A DNA stretch of 23,838 nucleotides from Bacillota bacterium (GCA_023418535.1 JAEZZN010000104.1:1-23838); one strand, 5' to 3'; positions 13,301 to 23,713 are shown, counted from the stretch's first letter. Numbers and translations: made by a program. Notes: generated from the letters alone by a model not told the origin.

Positions 13301-16300
13301 CTAATATTTTTTAGTTTTTTTTCTTGAAATATATAATGCTCCAAAAGATAATACTAAGATTCCTAAATACAATGCAATATTCATTTCATCCCCAGTATTT
13401 GGATTTTTTGTTTTTTTAGGAATATAAGTATTTATCACATTGTATCCTTTTACTTCTGATTTATAGTTTGCTACTGAATCTTCTTTTATTGTGTATACTA
13501 TTTCTTTACCATCATGATATTTTTCAAGATTATCAAATATCCATGACCATCCATCTTTTTCTGTTACTACTTTTGACATTATTTCCTTTCCATTAGAATA
13601 TAGTCTTATAGTAATTGATTTTGGTCTAATTCCATCTTGATTATCTTTGTCATTCCATCTCTTAGATCCTTTAATTTCAATAGTCTCTGGTATATGAGTA
13701 TTTGTTACATTGAAACCATCAACTTTTGTTTCATAGCCATCTACTTTATCTTCAGTTATTGTATACTCAATTTCTTTACCTTCAGCATACTTGTATAAAT
13801 CAGTAAATTTCCATGTCCATTTGTCTTTGGATCTTACTTCTTTAGTTTCTACAAATTCACCATCTGCAAAAAGATTTATCTTAATCGAATCCGGTCTAAT
13901 TCCATCTTGATTTTCTTTATCATCCCATGTCTTAGATCCTTCAATTTCAATTGTTTCTGGTGTATAAGTATTTGTAATCACAAAACCTTCTGATGCATTT
14001 CCAGTTATTTTTACTATATCATATCCGCTTACTTTTTCTTCTTTAATTGTATACAATATCTCTTTTCCTTCTTTGTATACATCAAGTTCTGTAAACGAAT
14101 CTTTCCAATTATTGTTCTGTGATAATTCTAAAGTTTTACCTGTATCTTTACCATCAGCAAACAATTTTACTATTACAGATTTTGATCTTATACCATCTTG
14201 ATTATTCTTATCATCCCAGTTCTTTAATACTGTTATTGATGTTTTATCAGGCGTATATTCATTTATTATATCAAAACCTTTATATACTGTTGAATAGTCT
14301 TTTACTGCATCTTCAGTTATTGTATACTCTATTTCTTTTCCATCAGCATACTTATCTAAATCAGTAAATTTCCATGTCCATTTGTCCGCTGCAGTTACTT
14401 CCTTAGTTTCCACAAATTCACCATCTGCAAAAAGATTTATCTTAATTGAATTTGGTCTAATTCCATCTTGATTTTCTTTATCATCCCATGTCTTAGAGCC
14501 TTCAATTTCAATTGTTTCTGGTGTATGAGTATTTGTTATATTGAAGCCATCAATCTCCGTTTCATAACCATCTACTGTATCTTCAGTTATTGTATACTCT
14601 ATTTCTTTTCCATCAGCATACTTATCTAAATCAGTAAATTTCCATGTCCATTTGTCCGCTGCAGTTACTTCTTTAGTTTCCACAAATTCACCATCTGCAA
14701 AAAGATTTATCTTAATTGAATTTGGTCTAATTCCATCTTGATTTTCTTTATCATCCCATGTCTTAGAGCCTTCAATTTCAATCATTTCTGGTATATGAGT
14801 ATTTGTTACATTGAAGCCATCAACTTTTGTTTCATATCCTTCTACAGCTTCTTCTTCAATAGTATATTTGATTTCTACATTTTTGTTTGAAGATGTGTAT
14901 TTTGGTAGATTAGTAAATGTCCATTCCCAAGCATCTTGTGATCCAACAGTTTTTTCATCTACTTTTTTACCATCTGCTAGAAGTTTTATTTTAATACTTT
15001 CAGGTCTAATTCCATCTTGATTTTCTTTATCATCCCATGTCTTTCTGCCTGAAATGTTAATTAATTCTTCTCTCTTGTTAGTGATAGTAATAGTATCATC
15101 TTTAATATCTGAATATGAACTTACAAAATCATATTCACCAAATTTAATCCAAGTTCCTGCTTCTACTGCTTTTCCATCATGAATTTCTTTTACAGTATAA
15201 GTATATGGAGCAAATGTTTCAGGGTCATTAGATTCTATATTTTTAAGTGTATACTTCCAATCACTAGATGATTCTAATTCTATCGGATCACCAAAGACTT
15301 GACCATTTCTGTAAACTTGTACTGAAATCTTATCTACTGGTGCATCTATAGTTAAATCATTACTATCTTTCCATTCCTTTACGATATCTAGATTTATTAA
15401 TTTCTTATTAACAATTTTGATTTGATTTTCATCTTTGTAATCATTGTTCAATAAATCATCAATATCTACTTTACCTTCAAAAGTTACATATCCTTCTGGA
15501 GCTGAAATTTCTTTTATATAGTATTTACCAGAAACTGGTAATCCTTCAAATTTAACATGTCCATCTTTATCACTTATTCCCGTAGCGATTAAAGTGTCCT
15601 TATTATATATATCATCAGCTTTTCTATATAATTCGAATTTAGCGCCTTCAAGAGCTTTACCTCTACTTTCTAACTTAAGAATTACAATTTCTTTAGTTGT
15701 AGTTTCGTTGTAGAAACTTAAAGTCATTGATGTTGTGTTTTCACCAATTTTAACTTCTCTAACTTCATCAGAAATCTTGTATTCTCTTGGAGATTCTATT
15801 TCTTTTACATAGTATGTTCCATAAGGAATATTTTTGAGAATTGTATAACCATTTGAATCGGTTTTCTCAGTAGTATATATTGCCTTTGTTGGATCTTTAG
15901 CATCTTCTTTAGATTTGAATAAAGCAAATTTAACATCAGCTAATGAAATACCTTTTTCTTCTGAATACTTGTAAATTTTTAATTCTCCCGTTTGTTTGCT
16001 GTTTTCAAGAAGAATTTCTATTTGTCTCTGTTTCTTAAAATCAGATCCTTTAATTGTCATTTCTCTTGCAGGATTATATTCCTCTGGAGCTTTTACTTCT
16101 TTCAGAGTATATGTTTTGTCAACATCAATCTTATTGTATTCATATACTGTGTATCCATTTTCGTCTTTTGTTGATAATGGTTCAATTACTTTTTCACCAT
16201 CTTTTAGTTCAAATTCTGCACCACTTAGTGATCTATATACAGTAGCATTTTTTACAAATATATCTTCATTATTCTTTAATTTATCTTTATATTCTAATGC

Positions 16301-19300
16301 TTCTTCTTCAGTCGCAAATGCACCTGCAATTTTTTCAACCTTAATTATTCTTAATTTAGTTTCCTTATTTTCATAATTAAACTTAATTAATTTAGATTCT
16401 TTACCATCTAATATAAAGGTTTTAACTTCATTTGAACCAATATATCCTTCTGGTGCTTTAGTTTCTACAAGTCTGTATCCACCATATATAACTTTTTCAA
16501 ATCTCGCTATACCATTTTCTCCAGAAATTGCTGTTGCATATTTTGTATATCTGCCTTTATTTTCTTTGTATAAGGTAAATTCAGCACCTTTAATTAGATT
16601 CCCATTATCATCCTTCTTGATAACTTCGACAGCACTTAATTTTCTTTCTGGATAATTAGATACTATTAATCCATTTTCTTTATATGGTACTTCAGTATAT
16701 CCTGTACCATTATTATCTACAAGTTTATAAACTTTTCCTTTACCATCAACTTTGAATAAAATTAAATCTTCATTTTTAACATAAGCATTTGGCGTATTCA
16801 TTTCTTTAATAGCATAAATGATATTTGGAGAAACTCCAGTAAATTGAAGTTTTCCTTTTTCATCTGTAATTGCTTTGGAAACAAATTTCTTTTGTCCATT
16901 ATTATATTCATATAGATTAAATTGTACACCAGCTAATGGTCTTCCTGATGAAGTATAAAGATCTGTATCTTCTTCAACTTTATCATAGTGATACATACCT
17001 AGTTTATAAAGATTTACTTTATACTTGTCATTTACTAAATCAAATGTAAATGTCTTATTCTTTTCAAGATCATTTTCTTCATTTATTTCAAAGAAAATAT
17101 CTTCAATTGCTTGTAAATTATTTACAGTTTGAATTTCTGAAAGTTTATATGATCCTTTGTATAAGTTTGTAAACTCAATATATCCATTCTCATCAGTTTC
17201 TTTAACATAAGTCTTATCTTCAGAAAGTGATGTTAATTCAAATTTTATACGTGGTAAATCTTTGCCTTCATAATCTTTTTTATTGATTACTACTTTATAA
17301 TCAGGGTTTCCCTTGTCAGGAACTTTTTCATTTTTAAATGTGTGTAGTATTCCTTCGTTTTCTTTAAACTCTCCATCATTAAAATATTTTTCAAGATTTA
17401 ATTTGTAGCCTTTAGTAGGACTTACTTCATATACAGTAAACTCCTTAAATGGAATATGTCTAAATATTACATTTCCTTCATCATCGGAGTATGCATATTT
17501 ATCTTTATGCTCATCCATCTTTAATACAAATTTAGAATCAGCTAATGGTTCACCATTTTCATCAACTTTTTTAAAGTATATATCTCTAAATGGAGTAATC
17601 ATTACATTTTTAACAGGATTATTTTCTATAAATTGAGGTATAGAGTTATCTTTACGGGCAAATGAGTTAAATGCAGCTCTATATTCCCAATCATAGTATT
17701 TATCAAGCGGAAAGACGTCTTTTCCAGGAACTTGCATATTAACTACAACTTGAAGTTTGTATGGAGCCTTAAATTCAACACCCTCTTTTGATTTTATTAA
17801 TAATCCTGCTGGATTTCCTTTTTGTATTGCTTCAGCCTTGGATTCTGCCCATTCGTCAATTGTTCCATCAGATAATGTAATTGGATGTCCTTTCAAATCA
17901 TTGATATACATAATATCGAATTTATCTGTTACATCCCAAGTCTTATCATCAGAATCTATATATTGAATGCTTTCGATTCCTTTATATATATTAGATAATT
18001 GTGATTCACGAGGATTTCTCAATCCTGCTTGGTTTTCTACAATAGTAATATCATTTCTATGAGGAAATATATCAAGTATAGATATATCTGTTTTGTTTAC
18101 TTGATTTATCTCATTTATAGATAATAAGTATTGAATATTTTCACCAGGAGTTGTTTCTAATGATCTAGTCCAATTCTCACCATTTCTTCTAATATATTTA
18201 TATGCTCCCGATTTTTGTGGTTTCAATATTCGAAAAGAAACTTCTGCATAAGAAAGTTCCCTATCGTTTTCTAGAGGCTGTTTTCTTGTATTGTTTCTTT
18301 TTACTTCTTCATTTGAAAAGTCATTATATGTTCCATTTATAATAGTTAAATTGCTAGGCGCTTCTGGTAGTATCTCAACTTGTATATTAGCAATTTCAAC
18401 ATTTGTACTTGTTGGAATTTTGAAGTTTTTAGAGCTAAATACTACCTTTGTTCTACCATCATCTAAAGCTTCAATCGTATATGTTCCTGCATAAGTTTCA
18501 AATATACTTGACATTTCAATTTTAAGGATATTTACATAAGGCGGTAATATATCCACTTGTCTAAATTCTTTTAATTGATATCTAGGAATTAAATTTGCAT
18601 AAGATCCTGGTGTTAATGAAGAACCAATTTTATAATCTATAACTTCATTATTAGCTTCATTATAACCAATTTTTTCTTGTTTCTTAAATACATTCGAACT
18701 TACTTGAGGAGTACTAAAATATGCATTTACGCTATCAGTTAAATTACGTGAGCTTACTAATTCTCCTTTTCTTGACTCTTCATCATGACTTAAATCATAT
18801 TTTACATTGTCAAAAAAGATTGCTGCATAATTTGTCTCTGTATGATAAGACATAGATTTTTCAAAATCTTTAACCTTAGTTTTTATTTTTGCATTAATAG
18901 ACTCCCCATAGCCTAAAGATAATCCTTTATAATTAATATGGATTAATTTAATATCATCTCTTATATCTTCAGAAATTATATATTCTTCTCCTGCCTTAAC
19001 AAATACATCTTTAAGTATAATATCATTTTCATTATATTCCTTTTTAGAAGTGTTCAATCTTACAAGTGAAATATAGGCATCTTTTTCAGGTATAACTGAA
19101 TAATACTGCTCATAAATATTTGGATATCTATAAATATAATCATTTATTATAATATTTTCAGATTTAATCTCATATCTTTCATCCTTAGAACCATCAGCTA
19201 ATGTATAATAACTACCATTTCTATATCTTATATCCCATGTAATAAATTCTTCATCTTTTCCAGGATAAAGTGCAATATACTTTTTATCTACCTCTTTTTT

Positions 19301-22300
19301 GAAATCTCCAGGTTCTTGTAATGGAGTATATCTTACATGAGTACTATGGCTATCGTATAAATTATAGTCTCTATCATTAAATTCTGGATCTAATATTTTT
19401 AATTCAAGGTTAGTTGAGTTTCGTATAAATTGATCAGTCTTGGCGTTTGGAAAATCCAAAGTTAATGTTGGGAATTTCATTCTAGATGTTTGTGGTATAC
19501 TACCAAATTGTGTGTAATCTATAAAATCTAAATTATCCATACTATATTTTATCTTAGTAGGAATTCCGTCCTTTTCTTCAACAACTTCCCATCCAGGGTT
19601 TTTATTTGGATCAAATTTAGCGATTTTAGTTGTTTCATTACCATTTTCATCAATGGATATATACTTTGGTAAATTATCATATATTGTATATGATTTTACT
19701 TTTCTATATATATCCATTACATCAAATCTGTAATTAATTTCCAAATCATCTATTTTACGAGAATGTGAATTTATCTCTCTATCTCCATTTTTTCTAAAGC
19801 TTGGATTCTTATATGTTACCTTATATTTTTTACTCTCAGATGTCAATGTCTTTTTATTATTCTGATAATCAAAAGATACTCTTCCTTGTACAGTTCCTTC
19901 AAAATCTTTCGGAGTTTCATATGCTAGAAACTTGAATATGCCAGGTATGGTGATAGAACTTCCTCTATCTAATTTATCTATCTTGATTTTTATTGTACCC
20001 TTATTTGGATCAATATTTAATATTTTAATGCCTTCAAGAGTATTTATACTAGGAAATTCTATAGCAGAAGGATCAAAATGTTCTGGAAGTTGAATATCAA
20101 CTATTATATCTTTCAAATCAAAATCCTGATTCTGTCCTGAGTTATCTATTTGAATTTCATATACTGCATCTTTAGAACTTCTACTATTTACCATTAAAAT
20201 ATCATTTTCTGGATTAAGTTTTTTTATATTAAATTTTACATTTAAAGCATCATCAGCAACGATTCTTGCATATTCAACTTCAATTTCTTTATCCTCATTG
20301 ATAGTTACATTTGAATATTCAGGATATATTATATTTTCTCTACTTATAAAACCACTTATTATAGGAGGTTCAAATTCTTTATTTTCGCTGATTATATATT
20401 CTACTTCTTTAAAGTATTGCTTAACACCATTTTCATCATAATAAAATGGTTTAATAGTTAATCTTTGTGGGTTGATTAATAAACCTTCCTTAGAATGCCA
20501 ATCTCCCTTACCATCTCCATCTATATCATTATTCTTAATATGAATTGTTAGAGGATTTTTAATTGGGAAACTTTTACTAAAATCATCTCTATCATAATTT
20601 ACATATAAATTATCACTATTATCCAATACTAAAGGATTTTGTAAAGGTCCTGATATAAATCTATTTGCATAAGGCTCTAATTTAATATTTTTTTGATCTG
20701 ATAAATCCTTTTCTGTAGTCGTCAAAGCAAATGCTTGATCATATATCCTTATAGCTTTTGTTGTTTCAGGGAAAATAATCTTTTGTAATTTACTATCATA
20801 TTGATAATAATTAAAAGCCTTTTCACCTATTACTTCTAGCGATGTCAATTTAGATAAATCTATATCTTCTCTTATGATATATGAAAAAGCTTCTTTACCA
20901 ATTCTCTTCAATTTAGGCGCATTAATTTCAAATTTATCAATGAATTTTGAACCCACAGCATTATATCCCGTGAATGTTTTGTCAAAAATTTCTTCTAAGG
21001 ACTCTAAATCTATTTCTAAATAATTTATATCATTACCCAAAAATCCATTTAAAATCTTTACCTTAGGTAAATCTTTAATTACTAATTTTTGAATCTTATT
21101 ATAATTAAATCCTTGCAAATTCTCGAGTTCAGGTAAATTTTTTATTTGTAAATCTCTTATTCTTAAACCCAGGAAAGAATCATTTTCTATGGTTTTTAAT
21201 TTAGGTAAATCTGTTAAATTAAAAGAAAGTTCATTATCCTCATTATTTTTATTATGTATACTTGTATAAAAAGCATACCTTCCAATTGTTTCAAGATTTT
21301 GTAATCCTGAAATTTTAATATTTTTATAAGGTTCTAAATTTGTTTCATTTTTAGCAAAAGCATATCTCCCAATGAATTTTAAATTAGGATAAACAGTCAA
21401 ATCTAAATCTTCAAAATTATTATTTAAAAATGCTCTTTCACCTATAGTATGAAGTTTAGGAGTATTCTTTATAAACATTTCTTTTTGAAGATTATTTTGA
21501 AATGCAGAATTACCAATTATTTCTAAATTAGGAATATTCTCAATAGAAATATTTCTTTCACCTGAATATTTATTATCATATGCAAATGTGTCTTTTCCGA
21601 TTTCTATTAAAGATGGTAAATTGTTAACTCTAATATTGCTAATATTTGTATAGGCACCATAGTGGATAATACTTGTAACTAAAGGTAAATTAACTAATTC
21701 TAAATTATTTAATCCTGCATATAAAAATACTTTACCTTTTAATTTTGGCAAATTCTTTAGAATATAAGATTCCAATTCATTATATCCGAATACATCGGAG
21801 TCAATTCTTTCTAAATTTGCATAATCTCCATTTTCACCATTAAATTCAACATTTTTAATTTTATTGGTACGAAAGGCATTAAGATGCAATTCTTTAATTG
21901 TTTTCTTATTTAATTCAAAATTTTCAATTAAATTTTCAGAAAATGCTGAGGTTTCTATTATCTCTATACTTGTAGCACTTAAATCTAAATTAGTTAATTT
22001 ATTATATTCAAATGCACATTTTTGTATTAATTTCAATGAAGGATTTTTTGAGAAGTTTACAGATTTAATATTATTGTTTTTGAAGGCTTCATCTCCAATT
22101 GTTTTCAAATTAGTAACTTGACTAAAATCAACACGCTCTAAGTTCTTATTCCTAAAAGCATATTTATAAATATTTTCAATTGGTCTATTATCTTGTGTAG
22201 GATTAATACCTGGTAACACTACATCTCTATTCCCATTATTAAGTTTTTCAATCCCCTTGCCACTAAACCTTAGTATAGTATTGTCACTGTATACGAAATC

Positions 22301-23626
22301 TTCATATCTCCATCCATTACCTATCTCTTCCTTCATAATATCATTTGAAGATCTATTGAAGATAAAAGTTTCTTCTACTTGTTTATCTTTTTCCTTATAT
22401 GTGAATTGCACTTCTTGTTTTTTAACATTTCTACTTACTTCAGGTAAAAATCTAGGATTAATATTTAATCCTTCTAATATATTTCCATTTTCATCTATGG
22501 CAGGAACTACTTCCCCATTTACTTTTTTGATATATACATCACTTAAAATATCTTTTGTAGAAACTTCAGTATTCCATAAGTACAATGATTTTTTAATACT
22601 TGAAAATCTAATTTCTGGATCTTCACTAACTTTAAATAATAAATTAATTGGTGTTTTAGTAAATGAAATCTTTCCATCTTTAATTGTGTAGTCACTCGTT
22701 GGTAGAAGTTTATATCCAGCTAAACTAGGTTCATCAATTTCATAAGGTTTAGCGTCTCTTTGAACTAAGTCTGTATGTGATTCAATTGTTGAATTATCTT
22801 CACTATTTACATAATTGATTTCTATATCAATTGGATTTACTAAATATGAAGATGTATCTTTACTTATTTGATTAGTATTATCAAATTTAACGACAACTTT
22901 TTCATTTACACCAGTAAATAATTCTTGTGAAATATCAAAATCAGGAGTAATTAATGTTAGTTTAGTCAATGGATTTGATTGAAATATAGCTTGACCAAGT
23001 GTAGGCGCTTCATTGCTTTCTATAGTTGCACTTGTAATTTTATTTTCTTCAAAAGCACCATTAGCTATTGTATTTACATTTATATCTAAATCTGAAATAT
23101 CATTTTGTCTAAATGCACGCTCCCCAATACTATCTAAATTAGCAGCTTTAATATCAGCGATTCCATTGTCAGCAAATCCGTAATCACCAATGCTTAAAAC
23201 TCCATTTATGTTTAATTCTCCCTTTAAATTTGCATTTTGAAAAGCATGTTCTTCAATTTTCAAATTTGTTGCATGCGAAAAATCAACAGCATTAATCTTA
23301 GTGCTATTATAAAAAGCACGTTTTGCTATTGTATTTACTTCTGATGGTATAACTAGATTAATAGCTTCATTAGGTTCTTTTCCAGAAACAAATCCATATA
23401 AAACACCATCTACAATATCTAATTCATATTCATTAGCAGATTTGTTTTGAGCAGTTGCTGCTAATTTATTGTGATTATCTTCTTCAGATTTCTCTTGAAC
23501 GCTTTCTTTAGAATTTTCTTCTAGTAAAGCTTTATCTGATGTTTGAGCATATATTGGACTAATATGTCCAATTAACAAAAGCATAGCCAATATGAAAGAG
23601 AATATCCTTTTATATCTTACCAACAT
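13301..23626 (-). CDS. Giant sortase-anchored adhesin: BspA-type LRR, SpaA and Cna_B domains
   Basis: A 3441-residue surface protein. A signal peptide (basic RYKR, hydrophobic core, cleavage near A27) precedes a charged linker. BspA/LRR_5-type repeats fill about 70-250 and 450-980, with many IGxxAF units such as IGERAFLNNNF. Each block is followed by a MucBP-like segment (about 268-335 and 1054-1118). An Asp-rich loop DIDGDGKGD (1034-1042) may bind calcium. Residues about 1120-2010 are beta-rich with no family I can name. Seven SpaA-like domains (about 2013-2725) and seven Cna_B-like domains (about 2740-3400) form the stalk and carry the Lys, Glu and Asn positions used for isopeptide bonds. 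NPNTG (3408-3412), a hydrophobic helix and RKKTKKY end it. I find a single cysteine (C538). It is probably a host-contact or coaggregation adhesin; ligand unknown. The RBS is AAGGGGG. Confidence 0.93.
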   Translation of the reverse strand: MLVRYKRIFSFILAMLLLIGHISPIYAQTSDKALLEENSKESVQEKSEEDNHNKLAATAQNKSANEYELDIVDGVLYGFVSGKEPNEAINLVIPSEVNTIAKRAFYNSTKINAVDFSHATNLKIEEHAFQNANLKGELNINGVLSIGDYGFADNGIADIKAANLDSIGERAFRQNDISDLDINVNTIANGAFEENKITSATIESNEAPTLGQAIFQSNPLTKLTLITPDFDISQELFTGVNEKVVVKFDNTNQISKDTSSYLVNPIDIEINYVNSEDNSTIESHTDLVQRDAKPYEIDEPSLAGYKLLPTSDYTIKDGKISFTKTPINLLFKVSEDPEIRFSSIKKSLYLWNTEVSTKDILSDVYIKKVNGEVVPAIDENGNILEGLNINPRFLPEVSRNVKKQEVQFTYKEKDKQVEETFIFNRSSNDIMKEEIGNGWRYEDFVYSDNTILRFSGKGIEKLNNGNRDVVLPGINPTQDNRPIENIYKYAFRNKNLERVDFSQVTNLKTIGDEAFKNNNIKSVNFSKNPSLKLIQKCAFEYNKLTNLDLSATSIEIIETSAFSENLIENFELNKKTIKELHLNAFRTNKIKNVEFNGENGDYANLERIDSDVFGYNELESYILKNLPKLKGKVFLYAGLNNLELVNLPLVTSIIHYGAYTNISNIRVNNLPSLIEIGKDTFAYDNKYSGERNISIENIPNLEIIGNSAFQNNLQKEMFIKNTPKLHTIGERAFLNNNFEDLDLTVYPNLKFIGRYAFAKNETNLEPYKNIKISGLQNLETIGRYAFYTSIHNKNNEDNELSFNLTDLPKLKTIENDSFLGLRIRDLQIKNLPELENLQGFNYNKIQKLVIKDLPKVKILNGFLGNDINYLEIDLESLEEIFDKTFTGYNAVGSKFIDKFEINAPKLKRIGKEAFSYIIREDIDLSKLTSLEVIGEKAFNYYQYDSKLQKIIFPETTKAIRIYDQAFALTTTEKDLSDQKNIKLEPYANRFISGPLQNPLVLDNSDNLYVNYDRDDFSKSFPIKNPLTIHIKNNDIDGDGKGDWHSKEGLLINPQRLTIKPFYYDENGVKQYFKEVEYIISENKEFEPPIISGFISRENIIYPEYSNVTINEDKEIEVEYARIVADDALNVKFNIKKLNPENDILMVNSRSSKDAVYEIQIDNSGQNQDFDLKDIIVDIQLPEHFDPSAIEFPSINTLEGIKILNIDPNKGTIKIKIDKLDRGSSITIPGIFKFLAYETPKDFEGTVQGRVSFDYQNNKKTLTSESKKYKVTYKNPSFRKNGDREINSHSRKIDDLEINYRFDVMDIYRKVKSYTIYDNLPKYISIDENGNETTKIAKFDPNKNPGWEVVEEKDGIPTKIKYSMDNLDFIDYTQFGSIPQTSRMKFPTLTLDFPNAKTDQFIRNSTNLELKILDPEFNDRDYNLYDSHSTHVRYTPLQEPGDFKKEVDKKYIALYPGKDEEFITWDIRYRNGSYYTLADGSKDERYEIKSENIIINDYIYRYPNIYEQYYSVIPEKDAYISLVRLNTSKKEYNENDIILKDVFVKAGEEYIISEDIRDDIKLIHINYKGLSLGYGESINAKIKTKVKDFEKSMSYHTETNYAAIFFDNVKYDLSHDEESRKGELVSSRNLTDSVNAYFSTPQVSSNVFKKQEKIGYNEANNEVIDYKIGSSLTPGSYANLIPRYQLKEFRQVDILPPYVNILKIEMSSIFETYAGTYTIEALDDGRTKVVFSSKNFKIPTSTNVEIANIQVEILPEAPSNLTIINGTYNDFSNEEVKRNNTRKQPLENDRELSYAEVSFRILKPQKSGAYKYIRRNGENWTRSLETTPGENIQYLLSINEINQVNKTDISILDIFPHRNDITIVENQAGLRNPRESQLSNIYKGIESIQYIDSDDKTWDVTDKFDIMYINDLKGHPITLSDGTIDEWAESKAEAIQKGNPAGLLIKSKEGVEFKAPYKLQVVVNMQVPGKDVFPLDKYYDWEYRAAFNSFARKDNSIPQFIENNPVKNVMITPFRDIYFKKVDENGEPLADSKFVLKMDEHKDKYAYSDDEGNVIFRHIPFKEFTVYEVSPTKGYKLNLEKYFNDGEFKENEGILHTFKNEKVPDKGNPDYKVVINKKDYEGKDLPRIKFELTSLSEDKTYVKETDENGYIEFTNLYKGSYKLSEIQTVNNLQAIEDIFFEINEENDLEKNKTFTFDLVNDKYKVNLYKLGMYHYDKVEEDTDLYTSSGRPLAGVQFNLYEYNNGQKKFVSKAITDEKGKLQFTGVSPNIIYAIKEMNTPNAYVKNEDLILFKVDGKGKVYKLVDNNGTGYTEVPYKENGLIVSNYPERKLSAVEVIKKDDNGNLIKGAEFTLYKENKGRYTKYATAISGENGIARFEKVIYGGYRLVETKAPEGYIGSNEVKTFILDGKESKLIKFNYENKETKLRIIKVEKIAGAFATEEEALEYKDKLKNNEDIFVKNATVYRSLSGAEFELKDGEKVIEPLSTKDENGYTVYEYNKIDVDKTYTLKEVKAPEEYNPAREMTIKGSDFKKQRQIEILLENSKQTGELKIYKYSEEKGISLADVKFALFKSKEDAKDPTKAIYTTEKTDSNGYTILKNIPYGTYYVKEIESPREYKISDEVREVKIGENTTSMTLSFYNETTTKEIVILKLESRGKALEGAKFELYRKADDIYNKDTLIATGISDKDGHVKFEGLPVSGKYYIKEISAPEGYVTFEGKVDIDDLLNNDYKDENQIKIVNKKLINLDIVKEWKDSNDLTIDAPVDKISVQVYRNGQVFGDPIELESSSDWKYTLKNIESNDPETFAPYTYTVKEIHDGKAVEAGTWIKFGEYDFVSSYSDIKDDTITITNKREELINISGRKTWDDKENQDGIRPESIKIKLLADGKKVDEKTVGSQDAWEWTFTNLPKYTSSNKNVEIKYTIEEEAVEGYETKVDGFNVTNTHIPEMIEIEGSKTWDDKENQDGIRPNSIKINLFADGEFVETKEVTAADKWTWKFTDLDKYADGKEIEYTITEDTVDGYETEIDGFNITNTHTPETIEIEGSKTWDDKENQDGIRPNSIKINLFADGEFVETKEVTAADKWTWKFTDLDKYADGKEIEYTITEDAVKDYSTVYKGFDIINEYTPDKTSITVLKNWDDKNNQDGIRSKSVIVKLFADGKDTGKTLELSQNNNWKDSFTELDVYKEGKEILYTIKEEKVSGYDIVKITGNASEGFVITNTYTPETIEIEGSKTWDDKENQDGIRPDSIKINLFADGEFVETKEVRSKDKWTWKFTDLYKYAEGKEIEYTITEDKVDGYETKVDGFNVTNTHIPETIEIKGSKRWNDKDNQDGIRPKSITIRLYSNGKEIMSKVVTEKDGWSWIFDNLEKYHDGKEIVYTIKEDSVANYKSEVKGYNVINTYIPKKTKNPNTGDEMNIALYLGILVLSFGALYISRKKTKKY
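14309..14512 (-). repeat. Near-identical direct repeat, copy B
   Basis: This 204-bp stretch matches 14579-14782 with one difference that I can see (C at 14402, T at 14672), at a period of 270 bp or 90 codons. It encodes most of the third unit of the six-unit Cna_B array. The third position differs, and both codons encode Glu, so the protein is unchanged. Confidence 0.92.
14579..14782 (-). repeat. Near-identical direct repeat, copy A
   Basis: Partner of 14309-14512, encoding most of the second unit of the Cna_B array. The near-identity in a gene whose other units have drifted points to recent duplication or gene conversion. Confidence 0.92.
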
Positions 23627-23684
23627 TATAATCCCCCTTATATAATTTTGTAATAATTATAAATAATATTTTGTTCACATTATA

Positions 23685-23713
23685 ATCATATCTCTAAATA
23701 GCTATTTATTCAA
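23685..23713 (-). promoter_or_regulatory. Adhesin gene promoter with a palindrome in its spacer
   Basis: The minus strand has TTGAAT at 23713-23708 and TATGAT at 23690-23685 with a 17-nt spacer, putting the start point near 23678 and leaving a leader of about 50 nt. The perfect 14-bp palindrome TAAATAGCTATTTA (23695-23708) fills most of the spacer and touches the -35 box, which makes it a candidate operator. Confidence 0.6.

Larger units (their letters stand above)
13413..15066 (-). repeat. Tandem array of six Cna_B-type domain repeats in the adhesin
   Basis: Six units of about 90 codons start near residues 2854, 2947, 3037, 3129, 3222 and 3313. Each has a K-x-W-[DN]-D-K motif with NQDGIRP (NQDGIRS in the fourth), then LFADG-like, WTW- or W-x-W/W-x-D-like, YTI-x-E and a terminal ITNT or related motif. 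Units 2, 3 and 5 are close to each other, while 4 and 6 diverge. A more distant seventh Cna_B-like domain (KEWKDSNDL) precedes the array near residue 2740. Confidence 0.88.

Noticed and set aside
13413..15066. Regular repeats considered as a CRISPR array
   Set aside because: Repeats are about 270-280 bp, stay in frame, and encode Cna_B domains; there are no short identical repeats with unique spacers and no cas genes.
15996..16376. 126-codon open frame on the plus strand inside the adhesin gene
   Set aside because: It is antisense to a coherent SpaA-domain coding region, has low-complexity hydrophobic translation, and shows no RBS or homology I recognise.
22257..22691. 144-codon open frame on the plus strand opposite the adhesin LRR region
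   Set aside because: The opposite strand encodes recognisable repeats; this frame is a by-product of the codon bias of an AT-rich gene, with no start signals.
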